64,000 nucleotides of DNA, taken from contig NZ_PBYA01000028.1 of the NCBI RefSeq assembly GCF_002729955.1, positions 1 to 64,000 of the forward strand, read 5' to 3'. The notes beneath the pieces were generated by a model. The model made no database searches. It saw only the letters and a program-made list of their open reading frames with translations, and had not been told where the DNA came from. The stretch comes from Salinisphaera sp. GTDB taxonomy: Bacteria; Pseudomonadota; Gammaproteobacteria; Nevskiales; Salinisphaeraceae. Of the stretch, positions 8,073-16,223 are shown in pieces; the first letter of the stretch is position 1; the number at the start of each line of letters is the position of its first letter. A program made the position numbers and the translations under genes.

Positions 8073-9731
8073 TTATTCGAGGACCAGACGATAGAGCGTG
8101 GTCGAGCCGCTGACCTCGTTGCCCACCGCCAGCAAAGCGACACCCGTTACCGGACTCTTGTCGGCGGGGATGAACACGATGCTTTCAGGCCCCAGATCAC
8201 CGGCCACCAGAGCACCGTTCTCTGTCTCCATGTCGGCGCTGACGTCGCGCGAATTGGTATAGCTGACATAGACTGGCGCGTTGACGTCGGTGATGTCGTA
8301 GACGAGGAAGCCGCCCATGCGTTCCAGACCGATGAACGCATAGCGCCGGCCGTCGATCACGCCATAGGCGATGGCTTCGGGCTCTGGCCCCTTGTTGTCC
8401 GAACGCGAATCGCCGTCGTTTTCGCTGTTGTCGTTGTTGAACGCGTCGCCGTAGCGTTCACCGGTAATACGCTCAAAGTCGTCCCCGGAGTCATAGACGA
8501 GTTCGGCCGTGTCGGCACGACGAATCGAGAAGGACCGGGCGCCGTAGGCATAGAGCGTGTCGTAGGTGGGTTCGCCCTCGGCATTGGTCTGGCCTGTCCG
8601 GCCCAAGGTGTTGGTGACCTTGAGGTCGCCCAGTTGAGCGTCTTCCTGCAACATCGCCGCGTTCGGGAACGCGCTTGGATCGAGCGAAAGATCCTTCACG
8701 TCGACTTCTTCACTGAAGCCGTCGTAATCGCGCGCATCGCCTTCGTTGGCAGTCAGCAGATAGGTGGTACCGTCTTCGCTGAAGGCGGCGATGGTATCCG
8801 GTTGATACATACCCAGAACCGGCACGGTACGGATGTTCAGCCCATCCTCGTTGCTCGGGTCGATGCCCTGCCCTGCAACGCTGTGGTCCTTGTAACCCAG
8901 CGGCAGGACGTCGGTAATCTCCATGGCCTGCAGGTCGATTACCGCGATCGCGTTGTTCTCCTGAAGGCTCGCGTAGGCGCGCTGGCCATCCGGCGCGACC
9001 GCGATGTATTCCGGCTCGAAATCCTGGGCCGCAGTCGCATTGGGCCCGAATATGCGTACGCCGGCCGCACGAAGTTCGTCGGCCCGGTCATTGAAGTCGC
9101 TAAAGCCCAGCGTATTCACCATCGGCGCATTGAAGCCGGCGCTGACGTCGATCACGCTGATCGAGCCTTCCGGGTCGTTGTCATAATCGTCGTTGGGCTC
9201 GCCTTCGTTGGCCACGAGTACGCGTGTGCCGTCGGGCGTGAAGGTCACCATATCGGGCAACGCGCCCACTGTGGCCTCGCCGAGCTTTTCCAGACCGGTG
9301 CCGGAGTAGAACACGACCTTGCCGGGCGCCTGGGCGTCGTCGGCTTCGATGGCTACGGCAACCGTGCCCTCGTGGACCGCAACGCTGTTGGCGGAATCCC
9401 CTTCGGCGGTGGCGTCAATCTGGCCCATGCGCATGAGGCTGCCGCTGCTGTCGATCGCCAGCACGTCGACCGTTTTAGCATTCGAGTTGACCACATACAG
9501 ACGCTGCGTGGTCGCGTCGTAGGTCACGATCTCGGCCGCCCCCTCGTCGAACACATCGTCCAGAAACGACTCGCCGGCCGCAGGCTGGACCTGATAGCGC
9601 CCCACCTGGTTCACCGTCAGCGTGCGTGTTGGTTCGCTGTTGCGGTCCTCAACCGACCGCGTGTCGTCACTGCAACCGCTCAGCCCCGCCGCAGCGATAG
9701 CGACTGCGAGCCCTGCCCATTGGTATTTCAT
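8073..9731 (-). CDS. Choice-of-anchor I family lipoprotein, beta-propeller, in the Pho island
   Basis: 552 residues from the ATG at 9731, which has a GGGGATCGGGA site. The signal peptide ends in a lipobox L17-S18-G19-C20, so the protein is lipidated; Ser follows the Cys. The body carries repeated propeller-like blades (AEIVTYDATTQRLYVVNS, FEPEYIAVAPDGQRAYASLQ) and the family-typical LTANEGDARDY and GPEPEAIAYG segments. Members of this family are extracellular or periplasmic and several have been annotated as phosphatases or phytase-like esterases; no activity can be assigned from sequence. Its place between a phosphate porin and pstS suggests a role in phosphate scavenging. It begins only 31 bases after a strong terminator. 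Confidence 0.8.
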   Translation of the reverse strand: MKYQWAGLAVAIAAAGLSGCSDDTRSVEDRNSEPTRTLTVNQVGRYQVQPAAGESFLDDVFDEGAAEIVTYDATTQRLYVVNSNAKTVDVLAIDSSGSLMRMGQIDATAEGDSANSVAVHEGTVAVAIEADDAQAPGKVVFYSGTGLEKLGEATVGALPDMVTFTPDGTRVLVANEGEPNDDYDNDPEGSISVIDVSAGFNAPMVNTLGFSDFNDRADELRAAGVRIFGPNATAAQDFEPEYIAVAPDGQRAYASLQENNAIAVIDLQAMEITDVLPLGYKDHSVAGQGIDPSNEDGLNIRTVPVLGMYQPDTIAAFSEDGTTYLLTANEGDARDYDGFSEEVDVKDLSLDPSAFPNAAMLQEDAQLGDLKVTNTLGRTGQTNAEGEPTYDTLYAYGARSFSIRRADTAELVYDSGDDFERITGERYGDAFNNDNSENDGDSRSDNKGPEPEAIAYGVIDGRRYAFIGLERMGGFLVYDITDVNAPVYVSYTNSRDVSADMETENGALVAGDLGPESIVFIPADKSPVTGVALLAVGNEVSGSTTLYRLVLE

Positions 9732-9762
9732 TTCCCGATCCCCGTAAAAGTTAAATGAACCT

Positions 9763-9794
9763 AAAAAAAAAAAGACCCCGGCCAAGCCGGGGTC
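9763..9794 (-). terminator. Intrinsic terminator after the phosphate porin gene
   Basis: Stem GACCCCGG (9774-9781) pairs with CCGGGGTC (9787-9794) around a five-base loop, followed on the minus-strand transcript by eleven consecutive U residues (9763-9773). This is the best intrinsic terminator in the window. It lies 45 bases after the porin stop and 31 bases before the start of the next gene. Confidence 0.93.
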
Positions 9795-9839
9795 ATCGTC
9801 GATGGGAACAATCCGCTTTTTATTCTCTGGGAGCTTTGT

Positions 9840-11105
9840 TTACAGGACCTGCTGGAACTGCAGGAACAGCGTGTTCTGGTCCTCGCCGATACCGGCCGGG
9901 TTGATCACCTGGCCGTTGGCGTCGTTGGCGTACAGCACATCGCGGCCGATTTCATAGGTCAGCTGAATCTTGGCGTCGTGCTTGTTGAAGAAGTAGTTCA
10001 AGCCCGCCGTGTAGCGCTTGTCCATGTCGTCGGAGATGATGTTGCCGGCGCTATCGCGATAGCCATCGTCGAGGTCCAGCGCCGAGAAGCCGGCGGTGAA
10101 TTCGAGCTTGCTGGGCACGATCATGTAACCGGCCTTGACCATGTAGGTCATGAACTTCGCGTCGCCGTCGTTGTTCACGAAGCCGATACCGTTGAAGTCC
10201 GTGCCGCCATTCGCGGTCGCGACGAAATCACGGGTGTCGTTGGTGACTTCAGCACTGGTGTACTGAACCGCCGCGTCTGCGGAGAAGTAACCGCTGCGGA
10301 AGGCCGCGTCCAAGCCCAGGCCGGTGACGTTGTCGTATTCGCCTTCCGGGCTGCTATCCGCTTCGAAATCGTCGAAGCCGGCGTCGCTGTCGTTGTCCCA
10401 GTAGAAGGCGTTCAAGCCCATGCCGAACTTCGTTTCTTCGCCGAAGGCACCCTGCGCAAGCTTGAAGCCGCCCAGCGGGGTGAAATCGATACGGCCGGCG
10501 AACAGCTTGCCGAAGTAGTCGGGGTCGCCGCTCACGCGCGATTCGAAGTCCACTTTGTCCAGGTCGCTTTCGAGGCCGGCGTTGAACACGCCCGCAGCCA
10601 CCTGGAACACATCGCTCGGCGCGGCGGTGTAGAGGATACCGATCTGACGATCCGGCACACCGAAGTTGTGGTCGCCCACCACTGTGCGTTCGACGAACTG
10701 CTGGCGCTTGGAGGAGGTCAGCAGCTCACGCGAGTACGGCACCTTCATGTTACCGACCTGGATCTCGCCGGCCGACAGCCCCGAATAGTTGATGAAGGCG
10801 TCCTTGACTTCCGGATCGTCGGACACGCCGCCGAAGTCGACCTGCCAGATGCCGTAAATGTCCTTGGTCAGCGTGCCTTCGATATAGAAACGCATGCGGC
10901 GCAGAAAAAAGTCGTCGCCCGAATCGCTGCCCTGACCTTCGCTGTCGGCATCGACCAGACGATACTGCGGTTGCAGACGGCCGCCGATTTCCAGCGACTT
11001 GTCGCCTTCCTCATACAAGGTGATGCCGGCCGAAGCGAGCATGGGCATGGCGGTCACGGCCGCGCCGGCGAGCACGCCCATGGCGCGCAGTTGAAAACGG
11101 TTCAT
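9840..11105 (-). CDS. Phosphate-selective porin, OprP/OprO family
   Basis: 421-residue outer-membrane porin. A signal peptide (1-26, ending L-A-S-A) precedes a mature region that opens with GDKSLEIGGRLQPQYRL and then alternates short amphipathic strands with acidic turns. It ends in a hydrophobic C-terminal strand (FLQFQQVL), though not with the usual terminal Phe. The FFLRRMRFYIEG and IWQVDFGG segments are characteristic of the Porin_O_P family, which in Pseudomonas forms phosphate or polyphosphate channels. The ATG has a GGGAGA site. Two tandem Pho boxes lie upstream and a strong terminator downstream, so it is probably a single-gene PhoB-controlled unit with some readthrough. Confidence 0.9.
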   Translation of the reverse strand: MNRFQLRAMGVLAGAAVTAMPMLASAGITLYEEGDKSLEIGGRLQPQYRLVDADSEGQGSDSGDDFFLRRMRFYIEGTLTKDIYGIWQVDFGGVSDDPEVKDAFINYSGLSAGEIQVGNMKVPYSRELLTSSKRQQFVERTVVGDHNFGVPDRQIGILYTAAPSDVFQVAAGVFNAGLESDLDKVDFESRVSGDPDYFGKLFAGRIDFTPLGGFKLAQGAFGEETKFGMGLNAFYWDNDSDAGFDDFEADSSPEGEYDNVTGLGLDAAFRSGYFSADAAVQYTSAEVTNDTRDFVATANGGTDFNGIGFVNNDGDAKFMTYMVKAGYMIVPSKLEFTAGFSALDLDDGYRDSAGNIISDDMDKRYTAGLNYFFNKHDAKIQLTYEIGRDVLYANDANGQVINPAGIGEDQNTLFLQFQQVL

Positions 11106-11167
11106 CAGTAGGTCTCCCTGGATTGTGTCTCGGCTTGTGCAGCCGCGGGAGAAGCTACCTAAGGCTT

Positions 11168-11207
11168 GTGACAGCTACATAACGGCGGTATGACATAAAT
11201 GTGACAG
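11168..11207 (-). promoter_or_regulatory. Two tandem Pho boxes upstream of the phosphate porin
   Basis: On the minus strand CTGTCACATTTATGTCAT (11190-11207) is a clear Pho box. A further CTGTCAC lies at 11168-11174, exactly 22 bases (two helical repeats) from the half-site at 11190, with a weaker half-site at 11179-11185 between them. The four half-sites are thus phased every 11 bases, as expected for two PhoB dimers bound side by side. Confidence 0.85.
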
Positions 11208-11377
11208 CGTCGATCGTCGCCCGATGCGCGCCCCAGAGCGATGCGTGGGGCGACGGTTGAAGCACGGAGCCGATAGACGAGCGCTGCGCCGACTAGGTAC
11301 GGCTGAATCCGCCGGCCATCGCGCCGAGCCACGGCCCGCCAGGCCCGACTGCGCTTACCCGGTCGCGTTCGAAATCG

Positions 11378-11393
11378 CGCGTGAAAACACGCG
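11378..11393 (-). terminator. Short hairpin just after phoR
   Basis: CGCGTG-AAAA-CACGCG is a perfect six-pair hairpin starting three bases after the phoR stop. The transcript shows a UUUU loop but no U-run after the stem, so it may be a weak or Rho-assisted end. Confidence 0.4.
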
Positions 11394-11395
11394 GC

Positions 11396-12724
11396 TCAGG
11401 CGGCCTGCCGCTCGAGAGCGCGCTGGACGGGGAACCGGCAGGTGAAGGTCGAGCCAACGCCGGGCTCGCTGTCGATATGGAGCTCGGCCTCGTGATGCTC
11501 GAGACAGTGCTTGACGATCGCAAGCCCCAGCCCGGTGCCGCCACTGCTGGCCTGACGGCCCGGATCGACACGATAGAAACGTTCGGTCAGGCGCGGCAGA
11601 TGGCTGGCTTCGATGCCGGGGCCGTTATCGGTGACCGAGAAACAGGCGGCCTCATCCTCGCGCCACCAGCGCACGTGAATGGTACCGGCGTCGCCGGTGG
11701 TATAGCGCACCGCGTTCGATAGCAGATTGGAGAACACGCTCTCCAGTTCTCCCGGCCGACCATACAGATCCAGTCCAGGCTCGATGTCCATCACGATCTC
11801 ATGGCTGGTACTGTTCGCGCGTCGGATATCGTCGACCAGCGATTGAATCATCTTCGGAATATCGATGCGCTCCTGGCGCTGTTGAAGCCCCTCGCTTTCC
11901 AGCCTTGCGAGTTTGAGCAGGCTTTCGATGATCCGGTTCATGCGTCGCGATTGCTCGCCCATCTCACGAATCGGCGCCTGCCAGCCGGCAAGCGCGCCGT
12001 CGCTGCCGGCTTCTTCCTCCATCATTTCCAGATAGCCGCGCAATACCGTCAACGGCGTGCGCAGTTCGTGGGATGCATTGGCCACGAAGTCGCGACGGGT
12101 ATGTTCGAGGCGCTTCTGCTCGCTGATATCCCGTGCAATCAGCAGGCGCTGATTATTGCCATAGGGGATAAGACGCAATAACAGGGTGTCTTCTTCGTTA
12201 ACCGGAGACGGCACTTCCAGCTCACCGATATGCTCGGCTTTAATCAGGTGGCTCGATACCCGCGGATGACGCAGCAGATTGGCCAGCCGCTGACCCAGAT
12301 CCTGTGGGCTGCGCAAAGCCATGAGCGCGCCGGCCGCCTCGTTGAACCATACGATGCGCCCCTGCGAATCCAGCACCACCGCGCCGTCCGGCAGGGCCGC
12401 GGTCGATGCCTGAAACTCATGAACGATGCTCTTGAGACGCTTCTTGCGTTTGCGATTGCGCTGTTTGAGCCGGTAGAGCTCGGTATAGATTTCCTGCCAG
12501 ACGCCCATGCCTTCGGAGGGCTCGATGCGATCCGAAGCCAGCCAGCGATGCAGCTGGTAGGCATAGGTCAGATGAACCGCAAGATAGGCACTTACACCGA
12601 ACAACAGGGCCAGCAGCGCATAACCAACCATCAGCCCGGTCAGCGTACACAGAGCGAGCCAGAGCGCGACAACGACCAGCTCGCGACGCCATGTCCGCGC
12701 GGTCCCTGCCGAAGGCATGCTCAT
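11396..12724 (-). CDS. phoR: Phosphate regulon sensor histidine kinase PhoR
   Basis: 442-residue membrane kinase that phosphorylates PhoB when phosphate is scarce. Two close membrane segments (about 14-52) are followed by a basic linker, a PAS domain (about 100-200), the dimerisation/phosphoacceptor helix with H219 in SHELRTPL, and an ATPase domain with N-box LLSNAVRYT, G1 DNGPGI and G2 GGTGLGLAIVKH. The short periplasmic exposure is typical of PhoR, which senses phosphate through PstB and PhoU rather than directly. It starts 27 bases after phoB and is presumably transcribed with it. Confidence 0.95.
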   Translation of the reverse strand: MSMPSAGTARTWRRELVVVALWLALCTLTGLMVGYALLALLFGVSAYLAVHLTYAYQLHRWLASDRIEPSEGMGVWQEIYTELYRLKQRNRKRKKRLKSIVHEFQASTAALPDGAVVLDSQGRIVWFNEAAGALMALRSPQDLGQRLANLLRHPRVSSHLIKAEHIGELEVPSPVNEEDTLLLRLIPYGNNQRLLIARDISEQKRLEHTRRDFVANASHELRTPLTVLRGYLEMMEEEAGSDGALAGWQAPIREMGEQSRRMNRIIESLLKLARLESEGLQQRQERIDIPKMIQSLVDDIRRANSTSHEIVMDIEPGLDLYGRPGELESVFSNLLSNAVRYTTGDAGTIHVRWWREDEAACFSVTDNGPGIEASHLPRLTERFYRVDPGRQASSGGTGLGLAIVKHCLEHHEAELHIDSEPGVGSTFTCRFPVQRALERQAA

Positions 12725-12751
12725 ACACGGGCTCGCGGGATCGGCGCGAGG

Positions 12752-13447
12752 CTAGATAGCCTTGCTTGAGAATCGATAACCACTGCCTCGCACGGTCTGG
12801 ATGAAATGGTCGAAACCGAACGGGGCCAACGCCTTGCGCAGCCGGCGGATATGTACATCCACCGTACGCTCTTCGACGAAAACATTCTGACCCCAGACAC
12901 GGTCGAGCATCTGTTCGCGCGAATATACGCGCTCGGGATTGCTCATGAAAAACCGTAGCAGCCGGTATTCCGTGGGGCCGAGCTTGACCGGCGAATCGCC
13001 GGCCGCCACGCGCTGGCTGGCCGCGTCCAGTACGAGGCCGTCCAGTTCCAGCGTTTCGTCCTCGCCGCCGGGCAGGCTGCGCCGGAGCACGGCGCGTACG
13101 CGCGCGACCAGTTCGGAGGAGGAGAAGGGCTTGGTGATGTAATCGTCGGCGCCGAGGTTGAGACCGCGCACCCGGTCGTCGGCATCCACACGCGCGGTCA
13201 CCATGATTACCGGCAGCTGGGCCGTGAGCTCGTCGCGCCGTAGTTCGCGGGCGAACTCGGCGCCCGACACACCGGGCAGCATCCAGTCGAGCAACACGAG
13301 GTCCGGCCGCCGTTCAGCCATGGCAAGCCGCGCCGCCTGGGCATCCTCTGCTTCGCTGACGGCAAAATCGGCCCGCTCCAGGGCAAACCGAATCATGTCG
13401 CGGATCGGCGCTTCGTCCTCGACGATCAGAACATGCTTGTGCTGCAT
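12752..13447 (-). CDS. phoB: Phosphate regulon response regulator PhoB
   Basis: 231-residue OmpR-type activator. The receiver has the acidic pair E10-D11, phosphoacceptor D54 in LVLLDWMLPG, and the conserved TAR and K-P-F of the switch region. The C-terminal winged helix contains the expected recognition segment (EERTVDVHIRRLRKAL). The ATG at 13447 gives the same N-terminal length as Pseudomonas PhoB; another ATG 15 bases upstream is in frame and cannot be excluded. A Pho-box-like site lies upstream, implying autoregulation. Confidence 0.95.
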   Translation of the reverse strand: MQHKHVLIVEDEAPIRDMIRFALERADFAVSEAEDAQAARLAMAERRPDLVLLDWMLPGVSGAEFARELRRDELTAQLPVIMVTARVDADDRVRGLNLGADDYITKPFSSSELVARVRAVLRRSLPGGEDETLELDGLVLDAASQRVAAGDSPVKLGPTEYRLLRFFMSNPERVYSREQMLDRVWGQNVFVEERTVDVHIRRLRKALAPFGFDHFIQTVRGSGYRFSSKAI

Positions 13448-13496
13448 TACGTTGGGTCTCATGGAGATTACGACGCCGTAACGCTAGGCACTCAAT

Positions 13497-13514
13497 ATTA
13501 CAACAATATGACGG
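13497..13514 (-). promoter_or_regulatory. Probable Pho box upstream of phoB
   Basis: The minus strand reads CCGTCATATTGTTGTAAT. The first half-site matches six of seven consensus positions and the second, 11 bases on, matches five of seven. It is weaker than the pstS box, as is common for autoregulated phoB promoters, and lies about 50 bases before the phoB ATG. Confidence 0.65.
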
Positions 13515-13543
13515 TGCAGGCCGCAGGCCACACGCCGCACGGC

Positions 13544-16159
13544 TCAGCTCGCGTCGGCGCCCTCGAGCCCTGTCGCGACGATCTCGCGCGTGTTCTGCGA
13601 CAAGTCGGCTTCTGCAATACGCGTAAGTGCGGCTCGCATCCCGTCGGCCTGGGCCGTCACATGGCGCGCCCAGTTGGTGAGCATGCCGGCAAGCGCGGCC
13701 GCGAGCTGGGGGTTGAGCCCATCCAGGCGCAGTATTTCGTCAGCGATCAAGGCATAGCCGGCGCCGTCGGCACGATGAAAGCCCACCCGGTTGCCGCGCA
13801 CAAACCCGCCCAACAGCGCACGAATACGATTCGGGTTGGTGAAATCGAAGCGGCCATCACCCAGCAACTCACGCACATGCTCAACGCTATCGTCGCGACG
13901 AGTCATGGCCTGCAGACGCAGCCATTTATCCATGACCAACGGGTAATCGGCCCACTGCTCGGCGAAATCCGCCAGCACGCGCTCGCGTTCGGGCGTTTGC
14001 AGATCGCGCAGTGTTTCGAGTGCGGCCATGCGATCGGTCATGTTGTCGGCGCTGTCATAGAGCCGGGCCGCACGGGCCGCGATGCCCGGTGCTTCGATGG
14101 CGGCCAGATAATCCAGCGCCAATGCCAGTACACGCCGACGCCCGGCTTCGGCCACGTCGAACACATAGGCGCGCGTGGCGGCATGGGTGTCGGCCAGCGT
14201 TTCGAAACGCGCCGCGAAGCGCGTGGCGATCGCCTGCTTGAGATCGCGACGGGCGGCATCGATTGCGAATATGTCGATCGCATCGAACTGCTCGCCCAGC
14301 ATCGCTTCGCTGGGCAGAGTCAGCATTTCGGCGAGCAGTTCGAGATCGGCCGGGGGATTGTCGAGCAGTGTCTCGATCGCTTCGAACAGATGTTCCGGCG
14401 CCGCCAACGCGGGCCTGCCCCCACGCCGCGACTCGACATCGGCGACCAGCGTTTTCAGATACAGCGCCTGGGCCGCGTCCCAACGACAGACCGGATCGCT
14501 GTCGTGCGCCATCAGCCGGGCGAGCGCCTGCTCGTTCTGGTCGTATTCCAGGCGCACCGGCGCGGTAAAGCCGCGCAGTGCCGAAACCGTCGGCTCGGCA
14601 GCAAAGCCGTCGAATGTCCAGGTCTTTTCGGCTTCGTTCAGACGCAGCACCTCCGGTTCGCGCACCGGTGCGCCGGCGCTATCAAACAGGGCGATTTCGA
14701 CCGGAATATCGAACACCGGCTTATCCGCCTGGCCGTGCGTGGCCGGCGTATGCTGCGCCAGCTTAAGCTGCAGCCGGCCATTGTCGAATGCGGTGGAAAC
14801 GCGCACTCGCGGCGTACCGGCCTGGGCATACCAGTGGCGGAACTGGGCCAGGTCGAGACCGGTCGACTCTTCCATGGCGAGCACGAAGTCCTCGATCGTC
14901 ACCGCCTGGCCGTCGTGTTTGTCCAGGTAATGGCGTACCGCGGTAATGAACGCCTCGCGCCCTGCCATCTGCGCGATCATGCGAATCACCTCGCCGCCCT
15001 TTTCATAGACGGTGATGGTGTAGAAGTTGTTCATCTCCACGTAGGAGTCCGGGCGTACCGGATGCGCACGCGGGCCGCCGTCCTCCGGGAACTGGATCTC
15101 GCGCATGGCACGTACCTGGCGGATTCGGGTCACGCCCGGCGAACCCTGATCGATGGCGAACTGGTGCTCGCGATAGACCGTCAGCCCCTCCTTCAACGAC
15201 AGCTGGAACCAATCGCGGCAGGTCACCCGGTTGCCGGTGTAGTTATGAAAGTACTCGTGGGCGACGACATCGCGCACCAGGGCAAAATCGCTGTCGGTCG
15301 CGGTATCTGCACGGGCGAATATGCAGGCCGTGTTGAACACGTTCAGGCCCTTGTTCTCCATCGCGCCCATGTTGAAGCTGCCCACGGCAACGGTGACATA
15401 GCTGTCCAGGTCGTATTCCAGTCCGTAGGTGTCTTCATCCCATGCCATGGCCTGCTTGAGCGAGGCCATGGCGTGATGGCACTGATCCTCGTTGCCGTGC
15501 TCGGTATACAGCCGTAGATCGACCGCGCGCCCCGAGGTGGTGGTGTAGCGGTCGCGGATCATGCCCAGATCGCCGGCCACCATGGCAAACAGATAACAGG
15601 GCTTGGCGTAGGGATCTTCGAATACGGCGTAGTGGCGGTCGTCATCCAGCGCGCCCTGCTCCACGCAGTTGCCGTTGGCCAGCAGCACCGGGAATTCGCC
15701 CGCGTCGGCGCTGATACGCGTGGTATAGCGCGCCATCACGTCGGGGCGATCCGGAAAATACGTGATCCGGGAAAAACCGTTTGCCTCGCACTGGGTGCAC
15801 AGGATGTCGCCGGACCGGTAAAAGCCTTCGAGCGAGAGATTTTGTTCCGGGTCGATCGTGTTCTCGACGGTGAAAGTAAACGCCGACGGCGGATCGGCAA
15901 TGATCAACGCATCGTCGCGCAGACTGTACTCGCCGGCCGCCAACACCTGGCCGTCGATCGCTGCCGAAACGAAGGTCATATCGCGACCGTCCAGCCGCCA
16001 TTGCGAGGCGTCTGGCGCATCGGGGTTGCGGCGTACCGCATACGTCGCACGCACCCGGGTGTGATCGCTGGCGATATCGAAATCCAGATCCACCGTATCC
16101 ACGAGATAGGCCGGCGGCTGGTAGTCCGCACGGTACTTGCGCTGCGTTTCGCCCGTCAT
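13544..16159 (-). CDS. pepN: Aminopeptidase N (M1 family zinc metallopeptidase)
   Basis: 871 residues, the usual size of gammaproteobacterial PepN. The exopeptidase motif GAMEN is at 265-269, the zinc site HEYFH at 301-305, and the third zinc ligand is E324 in SLKEGLT. It removes N-terminal residues from peptides in the cytoplasm during protein turnover. The C-terminal half is the alpha-helical solenoid of the family. The start is ATG with only a weak upstream AGG. It is 98 bases upstream of phoB on the same strand and is unrelated in function. Confidence 0.97.
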   Translation of the reverse strand: MTGETQRKYRADYQPPAYLVDTVDLDFDIASDHTRVRATYAVRRNPDAPDASQWRLDGRDMTFVSAAIDGQVLAAGEYSLRDDALIIADPPSAFTFTVENTIDPEQNLSLEGFYRSGDILCTQCEANGFSRITYFPDRPDVMARYTTRISADAGEFPVLLANGNCVEQGALDDDRHYAVFEDPYAKPCYLFAMVAGDLGMIRDRYTTTSGRAVDLRLYTEHGNEDQCHHAMASLKQAMAWDEDTYGLEYDLDSYVTVAVGSFNMGAMENKGLNVFNTACIFARADTATDSDFALVRDVVAHEYFHNYTGNRVTCRDWFQLSLKEGLTVYREHQFAIDQGSPGVTRIRQVRAMREIQFPEDGGPRAHPVRPDSYVEMNNFYTITVYEKGGEVIRMIAQMAGREAFITAVRHYLDKHDGQAVTIEDFVLAMEESTGLDLAQFRHWYAQAGTPRVRVSTAFDNGRLQLKLAQHTPATHGQADKPVFDIPVEIALFDSAGAPVREPEVLRLNEAEKTWTFDGFAAEPTVSALRGFTAPVRLEYDQNEQALARLMAHDSDPVCRWDAAQALYLKTLVADVESRRGGRPALAAPEHLFEAIETLLDNPPADLELLAEMLTLPSEAMLGEQFDAIDIFAIDAARRDLKQAIATRFAARFETLADTHAATRAYVFDVAEAGRRRVLALALDYLAAIEAPGIAARAARLYDSADNMTDRMAALETLRDLQTPERERVLADFAEQWADYPLVMDKWLRLQAMTRRDDSVEHVRELLGDGRFDFTNPNRIRALLGGFVRGNRVGFHRADGAGYALIADEILRLDGLNPQLAAALAGMLTNWARHVTAQADGMRAALTRIAEADLSQNTREIVATGLEGADAS

Positions 16160-16196
16160 AACAAGCTGCCTGCTGAGATCGTCAAAATGGTCGGCG

Positions 16197-16223
16197 GCGC
16201 GGCTGGCACCGCGCGTGCCGCGC
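16197..16223 (-). terminator. GC-rich nested hairpin at the 3' end of the ketoacyl synthase gene
   Basis: GCGCGGC and GCCGCGC flank an inner GGCAC/GTGCC pair; on the minus-strand transcript the stem begins at the stop codon. There is no U-run, so termination would have to be Rho-assisted, or the stem may simply protect the 3' end. Confidence 0.35.
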
